A DNA stretch of 64,000 bases from Adiantum capillus-veneris. Lineage: Eukaryota > Streptophyta > Polypodiopsida > Polypodiales > Pteridaceae. Location of the stretch: contig CM043950.1 in assembly GCA_014529385.2 (NCBI GenBank), forward strand, positions 151,034,945 through 151,098,944. Direction: 5' to 3'. Of the stretch, positions 31,901 to 47,302 are shown piece by piece. Both the position numbers and the translations under genes were made by a program. How positions within the stretch are numbered: position 1 is the stretch's first letter; every line of letters begins with the position of its first letter. The notes below the pieces were generated by a model that made no database searches, was not told where the DNA came from, and was given only the letters and a program-made list of their open reading frames with translations.

Positions 31901-33003
31901 AAAATTTTGAACTCATTTTTGGGCCTTTTAAGAGTGCCACATCATCAAAGTTGTACAAAAGAAAGCAACCCGGTAGACCCCTCTAAATATTGCTTAGAAC
32001 CCCATGATATGACCTATCATTGGAAAGTTCTTGAAAAATGGATTCTAAAGAGCCAAGGTCCAAAAAGTTTGGATGACTTCTATGAAAGTTATGCCATTTT
32101 TTTTCAATCGGCCAGGTTTTGTTACCGTTACGATAATCTAAAATCACCTTTTTCTAGATCTACATGAAGGCAATGTCCGATACATGCATGCTATATATCA
32201 ATAGATAGCATTTGAAGAGTAGATTCTAAATATCCAACCTCCGACAAGTTTGGATCTTATTTGCAAAAAATTTATCGATCCCCACTTTTTGAAAGCTATG
32301 CCACATCAACAATTCTTACAAAGCCCATTTTTGAGTCCAAACTTTTCCTAATGTGAGTTTTGCAAAAAAAAAAAAAGAATGTGCTCCAAAATAAAATTTC
32401 TCAAACATTTTCCTTCAATTCTGCAATCTATTGGCAAGCACACATGGATCAACGATGCAAAGCTTGACTCAAACTTGTCAAAGAATCCTCCTCCTGTTCT
32501 CATAAAATCAAATATACACATAAGCATGTAATATATGGCTAGCCATGTGTGGCAAGGTTACTGGGATCTGCATACAATGTGTAAACTCGCATATGGATGT
32601 AAACATGCTAAAGGTGTCATTAGATGGTCAACAGAATTGTATGAAATTGGGAAAAAATAGTTGTATGCCCTTCCAATTTGCATAGAGAGTAAAGGGGAGT
32701 TTTTTTGTGGCCTTCAAAAGGAAAACTAGAGTCACTCATCAATTGAGAGGGCTAGTACGGCCATGTGTGACAATAGGCTATAAACTTCCTTTTTTAAATA
32801 TTTTTATTTTTGCTATACTCACACAACGGGCTTTGTTTTTCAGACGTTATCAAGTGTTTGGCATGCCCACATGAAATGCTGCTTGCTTGCTTTAAATTAC
32901 ATCATCAAAATCTTTTCTTTTATCCAATAAAGGTCTTGTAGCTTTTCATTCAACCCATGAAAAGTATCATCATTAGAGGACTACGTAACGTTATCTTTTC
33001 TAA
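31901..33003. other. Unassigned sequence with a diverged duplication
   Basis: Two related segments of about 180 bp (GATTCTAAAGAGCCAAGGTCC at about 32040 and GATTCTAAATATCCAACCTCC at about 32222) both contain AAGTTTGGAT and a later GCTATGCCA or GTTATGCCA. No coding domain is recognised. Confidence 0.45.
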
Positions 33004-33275
33004 GGTGATGATTCGACTCTTTCAAAAAATCTTGGCTTTCGGTAATTAAAAGATCTTAGAAGAACATGATAATGGACCTTATGTATCAAGGATAAGGGGG
33101 AGTGTTGGTTGGGATGGCTGCCCTGATAGCTGATGTAATTTTGGTCCCTGGATGATGTCATGGCTCAACACGAGCATGACAAGACCTTGTAATTATTTGC
33201 ATTGATTAATATAATTCACTCACAAATGTGAGTTTCTCTATTAAAAAAAAAAAAAGGGTGATGATTCAACACTTT
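33004..33275 (+). mobile_element. 5'-truncated LINE insertion with poly(A) and target duplication
   Basis: A 19-bp direct repeat (GGTGATGATTCGACTCTTT at 33004, GGTGATGATTCAACACTTT at 33257; 17 of 19 match) flanks a 230-bp insert ending in a 13-base A tract at 33243-33255. This is the signature of target-primed reverse transcription. The insert's end, TTAATATAATTCACTCAC, resembles the tail of the LINE fragment at 31.8 kb. Confidence 0.85.
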
Positions 33276-34059
33276 TGAACTGCCAAGAAATATCTTCTTT
33301 GAAACATTTGACAAAAAAGGCACGTTCGTCAATGGTACTGATAAAAATATAAAGATGTTCATCACATGTGATATAATGCACATGGTCAATTAAAATAAAG
33401 GTGTTCGTCACATGTGATGTACGCAAAGTAAGGGATACCATAATGCACATGGTCAACTAATAAGAATCTTAGGAGATGCCTTGGAGGATTCGAAGCAAAA
33501 GGCAAGGCAAAGGCCAGCTCTTGAAGAAGGGTGAAATGGACCCAGGACATACTATGTATCGTTCATTTTAATAACATTGTTAACTTCCCCATAGAGTTAG
33601 AATCATGGAAAATCTTACTATGTTTATTGCTCGGTCTGGGAGATGGGATCTTAAGTGTCTCAGATTTTGGTGTGCTATGTGTCCTTGTGCAAAGGGGGCT
33701 GCTTACACAATAAGGGCTCGTTGCTAGGTTTTGTGCGCAAGGGGCTCGACTCGTCTCTAGTTGATGTGGCCCTTGTGGCCTTGATAGGGCTTTTTGTTCC
33801 CAATCAAGCTATGCTAGTTCCTCCTTCGGGATTGGGGGCTCTCGAAGTTTTGTGCTTAGTTCCTTTTGCATTGACATGCCTATTATCCTCTACAATAGCA
33901 CGCTTATTAACCTACACTTCATTATGAGGGCGCTTATTTTCACTTTGCCTACCTTACCATTAGGAGGTCAAACCCATTTTTTTATTTCATTATAATCTCT
34001 TACTATCTTGCTCATTGGGTTGGGACTTTGTCACACCTTCTTCCACGTGGTGCATGACC
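33276..34059. other. Unassigned sequence
   Basis: A 19-base segment TAATGCACATGGTCAATTA recurs in diverged form near 33431. Short open frames exist but none resembles a known family. Confidence 0.4.
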
Positions 34060-34950
34060 ATGGGATCTTTGACTAAACCTACACATGCAGAGGCATTGCT
34101 AGGTCCGAGGAAGGCCCTCATGCCCGATCAATTGGCTATCAGGTCGGAGTGGACCAACAAGGACGTAAGGTGGTGATAGAGAAGGAACTTCCTGAGATTC
34201 TCAATGCACTCTCTATAAACAAAGGAACCCTAGAAGAGGCAAAGACACCATCCATGCCCACTGATGAGTCTAAAGGGGACAGAGCCTTCCAAGTACATAA
34301 AAAAACGCTCTCGCAAAGATTAGAGATTGAAGATGCATTCACAATTGTAGGCCCACCGGTCTTGATAAAGGGATAGCTCGCGGAGCTAGCAAACGTGGTT
34401 TTCGGCTTTATGAACAGGGTTCTTGCCAAAGCCAAATTGATTAGCTGGCTATATAGCACTAATGTCCTCAATCATAGTGGATTGATGGTGATGGCACAAT
34501 ACATGGCCAAGGCTTCTTTCATCTATGTGTAGGTCAACGCTGAGATATGAGTTTCCAAAATCCTAGCAACAAAGAGCCCACTCTTCTTCAACAAGGCACT
34601 AGTATGTGTGCTCCCATTGGGACCTCTCTTTTGAATCCACCAATGCCGTCATTGACATGTGTTAAATGTGGGTTGCGTTTGTAATCCTGCCAATGTGGTT
34701 AAGGAGCCATTTAAGACCTCGCAACGTCCATCTCTACCTCGCTTTTTGTGCCAACTGGAAGTGCCACTTGGTGAAACCTCAAAAAGCCCCAACCCAAGAA
34801 CCTAGTGTGGGCTGGGGTAAAGCTTTTTCAATTCAATTTTGGCACCCTTTTTGGTGTGTGCTTCAAGTGCAAAAAAAAATTACACTCTACAAGGGCTTGT
34901 CCCTTGGCCTTGACTGTAGCTACATATTCCAATGAAGGGAAACAAGGAGA
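34060..34950 (+). pseudogene. LINE ORF1-like (DUF4283-type) remnant
   Basis: Across frameshifts the plus strand gives FTIVGPPVLIKG, LISWLYSTNVLNHSG, EIxVSKILATKSPLFFNKAL, then PSFESTNAVIDMC and MWVAFVILPMWLRSHLRP, and finally VCFKCKK. The sequence of a gag-like fold, a PWxPxF-type segment, WV-x3-NLPL-type segment and a Cys-x2-Cys start of a zinc knuckle is that of the RNA-binding ORF1 of plant LINEs. It may belong with nearby LINE 3' fragments, but the RT that should follow is absent. Confidence 0.5.
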
Positions 34951-37429
<2,479 letters not shown>

Positions 37430-38760
37430 TACTCTAGTGTAGCATTGTAAGCATTGATAAGGTTCATATTATCCTTAAGCTAGGCTCCTTGCATCCATCT
37501 AGCATCTTTAAAAGGATAATTCTTAAACTTAACAAGATATCATTGGATAACGTTACCGTTTCCTTTTACCTTGTCTTTGTGTGTCGAAGAATTGATTTGG
37601 GCTGCTACACCTCTTCTTGATCTGTGATCTCTGGCAGGTCCTCCATTGTTGGTTCTTTTGGTGGCTCTCCTTTGTAAGCTTGAGTAGTCTCACATGGTTA
37701 GCATTGTGAATAAGCCAATGGTTGGGAAACTTTAACTAATAATCCATCTCATTGATTGGCTTAAGAATTTTAAAAGAAACGACCATAGTTTCTTTTTGCT
37801 AGTTTAGCATAATACTCTTGGTGGTCCGGAGTATTTCTTAGATGAGCCTTGAGAAACTTTAGCAAGACCCAATCATTTTTCTTAAAGACTAAGGCTCTTT
37901 TGTGCTTATTAGCAGCAACCCTTTTTACCTTTTCTGTAAGATGGATATAACCCTTTTTACTCTTTCGAAAAGATTCTTGTAAGTCTCGGCTATATTCATC
38001 AGCAACGAAGATCTTCCCATAGACCTTAAGTAGTAGGGGACTTTTGTATCTTCCCTCTTTAACCTTGAAAGGTGCTTTCCCCATAGAAGTATGTACAATG
38101 TCATTGTACGCATACTCTATAAAAGGTAGGTACTTCTCTCATTGAGAACGTTGATCTACTTCCTTGACATAGTCTTTGAGTAGATTCAAGAATTGTTAGA
38201 TTAGTTATTTCACTTTGGTCATCCGTTTGTGGATGATAGGCCAAAAGAGAAATTTAATCTACTTCCTAGATTTTCAAAGAGATCCTTCTAGAAATTACTG
38301 GTCATTCTAGGATCTTTGTCTGACACTATGGATGTTGGCGAGCCATGATACTTGAAAATTTCAGATCTAGAGAGGGCTACCATTTGATGTGCTTTAATAG
38401 TTTTTTTGACAGGCATAGAGTGTTTTTTTCCTTGCTAAGTCTGTTGACTGAAACAATCCAAGTTGCTTTCCTTAATCAAATTGTAGTTTTTTCTATACCA
38501 CGCATTTTGAAACATACTCTTGTATGTTTACTTTTCATGGTAGACCAACAAAAATACATTTCTACTCCTCAAAGAGTAGATTATGGAATCCCTCTTTACC
38601 TTGCATAAGGAGAAGCATGAGATTCATACATGACTTTCTTATTGTATGGGTGAGTAACACATGGCCTATTGCCGTTTGGAAGATAACCATCCTTCAAGGT
38701 GAGTGGTTCTTTTTTTCCTCTTCCCTAATGCAAGGCTGTAATTACCTACTTAAAGTCTCG
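37430..38760 (-). pseudogene. Chromovirus B integrase and chromodomain
   Basis: The zinc-finger remnant GNRPCVTHPYNKKVMYESHA is at about 38.65 kb. The core end AYHPQTDDQSEITNLTIL is near 38.2 kb. A 104-codon frame at 37770-38084 has MGKAPFKVKEGRYKSP, VADEYSRDLQESFRK and NDWVLLKFLKAHLRNT, the integrase C-terminal (GPF/Y-side) region. Near 37.55-37.43 kb YLVKFKNYPFKDARWMQG matches a chromodomain (YLVKWKGY..W). Chromodomains direct insertion to marked chromatin. Stops and frameshifts are frequent. Confidence 0.85.
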
Positions 38761-38829
38761 GTCAGTAGCATACTCATCTATCATAAAGATAGATCATTGT
38801 GAGTTGCTATAGACACCACATTTACCCTT

Positions 38830-39830
38830 GGCCGTTGTGAAAGTGCATCGACCACTTGATTGTGCTTGCCAGCAATGTGAGCAATATGAAATTTAAATTC
38901 CAAAAGAAAATTTTCCCACCTCATTTGTTTGTCGCAGAGCTTGATTTGCGTCATGTATTCTTGAGGCTTTGTGATCCATTCGTAAGATGAATGGAGCCCC
39001 CAAGAGATAATGCTTCCATATGTCTAGGGAATGTAGAATAACTAAAAGCTCTTTTTCGTATATGCCCAAGACCGTTCATCAGCATTGAGCCTTCGACTCT
39101 CATATGCTATGGAATGCCCTTCTTGAAGTAAAACTACTCCAAGGCAATCACCACAAGCATCACATTGGACCTCAAATGGATTTGAGAGATCCAAAAGCAC
39201 GAGGATTGATTGAGAGATAAGCTTCTCTTTGAGCTTGTCAAAAGCTTTTTGTTCTTTAGCAGTCCATGAGTCCTTAACGTTCTTCCTTGTTAAGTAATGC
39301 AATGCTCCTGCTATTTGAGATAATTTTTCTATGAAGCGTCTATAGTATGCACACATACCAATAAAGCATCTTTGCTCATGTAGATTCCTTGGACTAGGCT
39401 ATGCTTTTATTATCTCCAACTTTGATGGATTCATACATATACCATCTTGAGAGATAATGTGACATAAATATTGAATCTATTGTAGGAAAAATTCACTTTT
39501 CTCTTGATTAATGAAAAGCGTATTCTCTTTCACAACTTGAAAGACTACGTGGAGGTGTCACTTGTACTCCTAAAGAGAATTTGAGTGGCTTGAAATTTTT
39601 TGTCCATCGTAAGTTTGAATGCGGCTGGAGATTTGTCAAGCCAAAAACGGCGGCACGGGAAATCTTTTTTTATAGTAATCCTATTTAGTGCTCTATAGTC
39701 GAAACACATGTGATATGTGTCATCTTTCTTTTGCACTAAAAGTACTGGTGAACTGAATAGAGAGGAGCTAGACCTCACCATCCCTTTTTCCACCAATTCA
39801 TGCAATTGCCTCATGATCTCCTTTTGTTGA
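38830..39830 (-). pseudogene. Chromovirus B reverse transcriptase and RNase H
   Basis: RT N-terminus HELVEKGMVRSSSSLFSSPV, then LLVQKKDDTYHMCFDYRALN and ITIKKDFP (39814-39600). A deletion then removes the palm with the YLDD box. Sequence resumes at VVKENTLFINQEKSEFFLQ and continues as MNPSKLEIIKA, MCAYYRRFIEKLSQIAGALH and the RNase H start PFEVQCDACGDCLGVVLLQE (39356-39042). Roughly 100-130 codons are lost. The gene is not functional. Confidence 0.88.
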
Positions 39831-39885
39831 GCTTGTGAAACTCAATAAGGAGGTTTATTAGGAGGTGAGCTTCCTAGTAAAATCT

Positions 39886-40333
39886 CTATTGCATGGTCTC
39901 ATCATCCCCTCGTTTTGGAGGTAGCTCACTAGGGATGTCATCATTGAAAACATCTTGGAATCCATTTAGGAAACTAGACAACTCTAATTTCTCTTGATTT
40001 CCTTTATTGCTACTTGTGAAAACATTAGAATCATTTACAGATTCTCTAACAAAAATCATATATTTCAAAATAGAGCTTTTCATTGACTTATCAAAAGCAA
40101 GAGTATTTACCAGGGATATCATGCTCCCCAGCTCCTTAGCATCTATGTACATGCTCTTTTTCCTGTAGGTGAAGTAGATTCTCCTTTCAGAGAGCTTCAT
40201 GTTGGTAGCCATGCAATTGAACCATGGTGCCCCTAGGACAACATCCTCATGTTGGAGAGGAGAGATTTAAAAAAAATTCTTCTTTGTCGACGTAGCTTTG
40301 GACATCAAGCCTCAACTTCCCAATCAAGGGAGT
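39886..40333 (-). pseudogene. Chromovirus B protease C-terminal part and linker
   Basis: Reading from F2 leftwards: TPLIGKLRLDVQSYVDKEEF, then HEDVVLGAPWFNCMATNMKL, the second half of the retropepsin with the ILG-equivalent VLG. Next comes ERRIYFTYRKKSMYIDAKE and a linker ending LPPKRGDDETMQ before RT. The first half lies on the other side of F2 at 41280-41486. Confidence 0.8.
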
Positions 40334-41267
40334 CATTAGGAGATTTCAGAGGTCATTTGGAGGGCCTTCTAAGAAATTCTATTTCTCTCCCTAGAAAACG
40401 TTCTTAAAATATACTTGCACTTGTTGCGTACATCCAAAAGGACAACTGAACACTCTGAAAAGTGAACCTAACTTTTCAAAAATCCTTGAAAATGATCACT
40501 TTTTCATTCAATGCGTGTGTCGTTTTCATGAAGTACACGACGCTCATTCAATATAGCTTTCGTTACCATTGAAATTAAAAAAATCACAAAATTGTCAGTT
40601 AGTGTTAGAATTTAAAGTTTTAACACCGCCAGTGCGTCCAAAATGACCAAAAACTTAGAAAACGTCTATCTACTTGCCTCAATCTGACACCCTGAGAGGG
40701 AGAAATTGTCAAAATACCACTAAAAATGAGATTTTGTCTCACGGCCCGCGGGGGGCCATTTAGAAAATTCCAAATGGCCCTCTGTACGTCGTGAGGCAAA
40801 AAATATAAAAAATGGATCACGGCGCACAAAGGTTCATCTAGAATTCTCCAGAGAGTCCTTCGCGCGCCATGATCCAAAATCCCCTTTTTAGGGGTTTTTG
40901 GGTGATTTCTTCCTCTTCGGGTGTCAAATTGAGACAAGTAGATAGGCATTTTTTAGGTTTTTGGACGTTCTGGATGCATTGGTGGTGTCAAAGCTTCAAA
41001 TTTCAACACCAATTGACAGTTTTGTGTGTTTTTTTTAAATTTCAATGACGATGAAAGCCATATTAAATGAGCGTCGCCTAGATCATGAAAAAGACATTCA
41101 CATTGAATGAAAAGGCGTCCGTTTTCAAGGACCATTGACACCTTTTTAAAATTTTTCTTAATATCAATCTATTTTTCTACGTAATGTAGGCTCTTCTTTC
41201 TTTGCAGGAGCGCTTTTTTCTCTCTCTTCTAAAAGGCCCTCCAAAAGACCTCCGAAATCTCCTAATG
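40334..41267. mobile_element. Long-arm foldback element, copy F2
   Basis: 934 bp with arms of about 400 bp, left edge CATTAGGAGATTTCAGAGG and right edge CCTCCGAAATCTCCTAATG. The centre has two GC-rich hairpins (CACGGCCCGC... and GATCACGGCGC...). It splits the protease of chromovirus B cleanly. A diverged 9-bp pair (GCCTCCGTT and GACTCCCTT on the minus strand) could be the target duplication but matches at only 7 of 9 sites. Confidence 0.82.
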
Positions 41268-41279
41268 AACGGAGGCTTG

Positions 41280-42079
41280 CTATCCCTTGAAAGCTGTGGC
41301 AGCAATTACAGTATCTCCCATCTCAAAAGCTTGAATGCCCAACTTGGTGGCCAACTCTGTTGATATGAAGTTGTGAGTAGAGCTAGGGTCAAACAAGATG
41401 AAGGCATCATGCTCCCTTACTTTCCCCCAAGTATAGGAGAGGAATGAGCCTTTGCAATGAGTATCCTCTTTTGGAGCTTCAACCATGGAAGCTCTAGGAG
41501 TGTCATTGCAAACATTTCTTTTGGGGCAAGAGCGGTAACCATGTCCTTGCTCCCCACACTTAAAGCATTTATGGTCTTTACGAAAGTCCTCTAATTCTTT
41601 GGGAGAGAGCTTATATTTTTAAAACCTTTGTAAGATCTTTTCTCCTTGGCCTTGTTGTGGTTGGTGCTGGTGTTGCCTTGGGAAGAGTTTTGAGCATTTC
41701 TCTTCCCTTTAGATGCATTTCAATCCTTGTTTTCCATGGTCTTGAAATTTCTCCTCACCCCTTGTTGGAAATTGATCCTTGAAGCAACCATAGTGTGGTG
41801 GATGGCTTTGGTCATAATGCTAGGCCATTGTGAGTTGACATACTCGGCCATTTCTTCAGATAATACCACACAAAATTGTTGCTTTTGTTTGACAAAGTCT
41901 ATCCTTTGATAGGCTGTAGCTTTGAGATGTAAACCCCAAAACTTTTCTACATATTTGTGGATAGACTCGTTGAAGAGTAGCTTCAAACTCCGCCATTTGG
42001 TAAGCACTTTGTCCTTTGCATCACTTGCAAGGAATTACTTCATGATGGAAACTCGTAGAGTTTTCCATGTCTTTGCGGC
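41280..42079 (-). pseudogene. Chromovirus B gag, zinc knuckle and protease N-terminus
   Basis: A gag frame at 41720-42007 has KDKVLTKWRSLKLLF upstream and NESIHKYVEKFWGLHLKATA, then AEYVNSQWPSIMTKAIHH. The knuckle CFKCGEQGHGYRSC is at about 41.56 kb. The protease start HDAFILFDPSSTHNFISTEL (41486-41280) has Asp-Pro-Ser where Asp-Ser-Gly is expected, followed by ATKLGI. Gag is cut at 42079 by the LTR of A1, and the protease is split by F2. Confidence 0.88.
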
Positions 42080-42990
42080 TGTTAACTGAGTCAACATCAG
42101 TTAACAGGAGCTGCTAAATATCGAAGACGTATGAATACACATCGAAGATCAAAGTGAAGAAGCAGTAAAGATTGGAGTTACACATTTTCCTGAAATGGTC
42201 ATGTATTGTAAATTCCCGATTTATTTCAAGCCATTGTAATATTTTAATGTGTTACGGGCTCAATGGGAGTTCCAAGCTGTAAAGAATAGGTCAGTTTTTA
42301 TTGTGCCTAGGTTGCAGATTCAGTAAGTGATAGAGCCTTAAAGGCCTTGGGCACCCGGACATTGCATATTTTTACCCTAGGTATATAAGGCAGTGCGTAA
42401 AAGAAAATTAGGGTTCTCAAGCTCATTTGTTGAGAGCACTCTTTGGTGAGAGCTCTTGCGGTGTGTGGCTATGGAGCCCTTGAGCTTCTCCTTGCTCATG
42501 AGACTTGATTAACACAAATCAATGATTCATTCTCTTTCACTATGCCTCTCTCATGCTTCTTATGATTGTCTATGATGCTTAGATTAGCTAGATCTTAACT
42601 AATTAGTGGTTAATCCCTCTCTAATCTTTTTTGATTGCTCTCTTTTTCTTGTGTGTGCATGTAGGTTTGATTGGAGTGTGGTGCTCGATAGATCTTTGTG
42701 TGTGTGCTTACGAGTAGTGTGTTGCATGATAGGATTAGTGTCGTGTGTGTCTTGCAATCGTAGTGTGTGTGATTGGGTTGACTAGAGGTGAAGAGAAGTG
42801 GATGTGGAGATTGCCCTTCATTGTGGCTTAGCTCCTCCATAGGCCGAGAAGATCACCTCGTAGAGTTAACCATTTGTGCTACCATAATTAGCTCACTAAC
42901 CGTGTGAGTGTCTCCATGCCCTAGCCGGGTAGCTCATCCCTCTGTATTTTGTTGGGCATTGAAGCTATTGCAACGATTGGACCACCAACA
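42080..42990 (+). repeat. A1 5' LTR, 911 bp
   Basis: Begins TGTTAACTGAGTCAAC and ends GGACCACCAACA, just before TTTGGCGCCGTTATGAGG. It aligns to the LTRs at 48627 (inverted), 58391 (inverted, interrupted) and 63152. It cuts the gag of chromovirus B. Confidence 0.92.
42382..42388 (+). promoter_or_regulatory. TATA box of the family-A LTR
   Basis: TATATAA within CCTAGGTATATAAGGCAG. The same box occurs in the other family-A LTRs (63460 on the plus strand, about 49.24 kb and 59.77 kb inverted), so it is conserved across copies and probably sets the start of the element RNA. Confidence 0.75.
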
Positions 42991-43124
42991 TTTGGCGCCG
43001 TTATGAGGGATGATGGCCTATGCCCTAGCCGGGTAGCTCATCCCTCCATATTTTGTTGGGCATTGGAGCTATTGCAACGATGGGACTGTCAACATTTGGC
43101 GCCGTTGCTAGGGACGATGGCCTA
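42917..43124 (+). repeat. 104-bp duplication of LTR end plus primer-binding site
   Basis: Units at 42917 and 43021 begin TGCCCTAGCCGGGTAGCTCA. Each ends with TTTGGCGCCGTTRYKAGGGA, the primer-site motif typical of Athila/Tat-type gypsy elements, so A1 has two primer sites in tandem. The second is closer to the consensus (GCCGTTGCTAGGGA). Confidence 0.9.
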
Positions 43125-43551
43125 TGCTAGTGTGATTGTGGCATAATCGAATGCGTTGCCTCGCTAATTTCACTTGTGTGTTTATGTTTTTGTGGATTTT
43201 GGATGTGTGTGCATGAAGCAATGTGTTCATAATTCTCTAATTTGTCACCGTATCTTGCCAATTGTGTGTTTACACACTCTAATTTCACACTAGTCCCTTG
43301 CTAATTTCACTAATTTTTAATAACTTACCAACTTGCTATAAAGGATTGGAGCATTAAACCATTCAATTGATCTTCAATGGAAAGGTAATCAAGGTGGTAT
43401 TCTCAACCTCCCTAGAATCTAAGGATGTGTAGAATTGTGTAGAGATCCCACCATGATGCAATGTAATGTTCATGCAATGTGGATTGAATTTATTTTTTAT
43501 TTTTTGTTTTCACGCCGTCGTAATGTCAAAATTTTTAAGAATTGTTGGTGT
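43125..43551 (+). other. A1 leader, first part
   Basis: Non-coding and rich in TG/TA. It aligns closely with the A2 leader at about 57.93-58.37 kb (inverted). Confidence 0.75.
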
Positions 43552-44789
43552 TGTTAGAGTGAAAAAAAGAAGGAAAATGAGAACCTCTATAGCCTTGCAC
43601 ACACTACACCGTCGGAAAGAAACACCTCAAAGCTGCGAAAAACACCTGTATTGAACACCTGTAGAGTCAGGCGGGAAACAGTCCTAACCCAATCCATGAT
43701 TAAAATTGATGAAAATCAAGACCATAAAAATGAATCTTGTGTCGTGTAGACCTCCATAGAGTATCCATATGCTTGACTCCGACACCAGACGAGAGAGTTA
43801 CAAGCTTTCGAAGTTGGGGTATCTCTCAAAAACTCCCAAAAAGATAGTCTCCGTTAGGAAAAAAGGTGTGCATGGAATTGCAAATATTAAAAGGGGATTT
43901 TTTTGGCTCTTATCCCAAGGGATTTCATCTCTCTTCTTAGCCAACATGGTTCTCTCCTTGTACACCTTTTAATTGGTCCAATTTTGGCCTTTTTTGGGTA
44001 AAAAATGAGCTGTCGGTCACTTTTCGACCAAGGCAAGTGGGGAAAGGGGATGTCCAGTGGACCAAAATGGTGGCTAGGTGCCTGGACAGCTGGTGTGGAC
44101 TCAAAATGGCACCCCCTCTCTCCCCCAACACCCACGTGCCCTCACAAGCAAGGCAAGGAAACTCCATTAGCTCCTTTGAGACACCCTTAGGGGGTACCCA
44201 CTCCCTCCCTTATACCCTCCAATTTCCACTTGCTCCCCCCCATGTGGGATTACTCCATTGCCACTTGGCACCATCCTCCCACCTCCCCACTTAAGCCAAT
44301 GAATTTTTTGTTTTACCCCCTACATCGACCAATCTTGGCGGAGGCGTGGCGGGTGACTCCGAGCACCGAATGTGATGCTGTAAAGCCCGGCTCGGAGCTT
44401 ATCACTTCGGCTATTTCCAAAAATCCTCGGCCACACCTTTTCTAATTAAATCTATCAAATCAGCCCATTGGACTTTCTTTGCATGCATCCGCACCCACTT
44501 TCTAAGTAAGGAACCGCCCACTTCGAATTCATGGAACTTATGATGTATGAGTCCGATTCACCGGTTATCAAGCATGATTGAGAATACTCATTGAAAACAA
44601 CCTTTTAAGAGTTTGACCAACTCAAGACTCTTGTAAATGACTAGGAAAAACCAAGCCTTTATACATAATTTTTACAAGAGCACTCTGAAAACTCAAAGCA
44701 TTATGTACATCTATTTACTCGAGGCTAGTGAGCAAGCTTTTTGGCATGACATAGTGACTTTATGCTTATCCAAAAAATGCCTCATAGCA
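43552..44789. mobile_element. 1.24-kb insertion in the A1 leader, possible solo LTR
   Basis: Aligning A1 with A2 shows leader sequence on both sides (AAAATTTTTAAGA to the left, ATTTGACAAGTTTCAA to the right) separated in A1 by about 1.24 kb absent from A2. The insert starts TGTTAGAGTG and could end CATAGCA, consistent with TG...CA of an LTR. No clean 5-bp duplication is seen, so its edges may be off by several bases. Confidence 0.6.
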
Positions 44790-46514
<1,725 letters not shown>

Positions 46515-47180
46515 TTTAGAATAAAAAATCCATGAAAACAAAATTTAAAGAAAACAAAAAAACAAAAACAAAAACTCAAAAAATAAAATTATATATATAG
46601 AAAAGATCAAATAAAAATTCACAAAAATACCAAAAAACTCATAAAAAGATTTAAATAATCCCCAAAAATTAGAAAACTCATTAAAAATAAAAATCTCACA
46701 AAAAATCCAATCAAATATAATTTTTTAAAAAAAAGACTTAGAAAATTAACAAAAAACTAAAATTATAAAAAATTCAAAAAAAAAATCACATAGAAAATCA
46801 TAAAAATTTCAAAAATTCCAATGATAAATCACAAAACACTGTTAAAAAATCTAAAATTCAGGAAAAAACATAAGAAAAATTCACAAAAATATTATAAAAA
46901 ATAAAAACCTTCCCAAAAAATTATAAAAAATCATAAAAAGATTAGAAGAAAAAAAAATCAAAATTTCACAAATAATTAGAAAAAATAAAAACGAAGTGGC
47001 AGAAAGTGCCAAAAATAGTAAAAAAGAATCAAAAGACAAAAAAGGTAGCAAAAGCCAGAAAAAATCAGAAAGATCCATAGAAAATTAGAAGAAGTCAAAA
47101 CAAGACCGAAAAGCAAAATAACAGCCTGGAAAATTATACATTGGAAATTGAAGCAAAAAAATAGCCGAAAAAAGCAAGCG
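46515..47180 (+). repeat. A-rich low-complexity leader segment, A1
   Basis: About 650 bp dominated by AAAAAT/ACAAAAA words. The matching position in A2 (about 55340-56160, T-rich on the plus strand) has the same composition but poor base-by-base identity, so the composition seems conserved rather than the exact sequence. Confidence 0.85.
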
Positions 47181-47302
47181 TAGAGATCGACTTGAAGTTG
47201 TGGGCGGCAAAAAGTTGCACATTAGGCTAGTACATGCAACATAAATTTTGCTATTCAGCACTAAAATCTGCTAGGAGATAGTTTTTTACAGAACAAGCCA
47301 AC

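Larger units (their letters stand above)
37430..42079 (-). mobile_element. Ty3-gypsy chromovirus (element B), truncated and nested
   Basis: On the minus strand from 42079: gag, zinc knuckle, protease, RT, RNase H, integrase and a C-terminal chromodomain, ending near 37430. Element A1 cuts its gag at 42079, and foldback F2 sits in its protease at 40334-41267. The 5' LTR and start of gag would lie beyond the window, past A1. All genes are broken. Confidence 0.9.
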
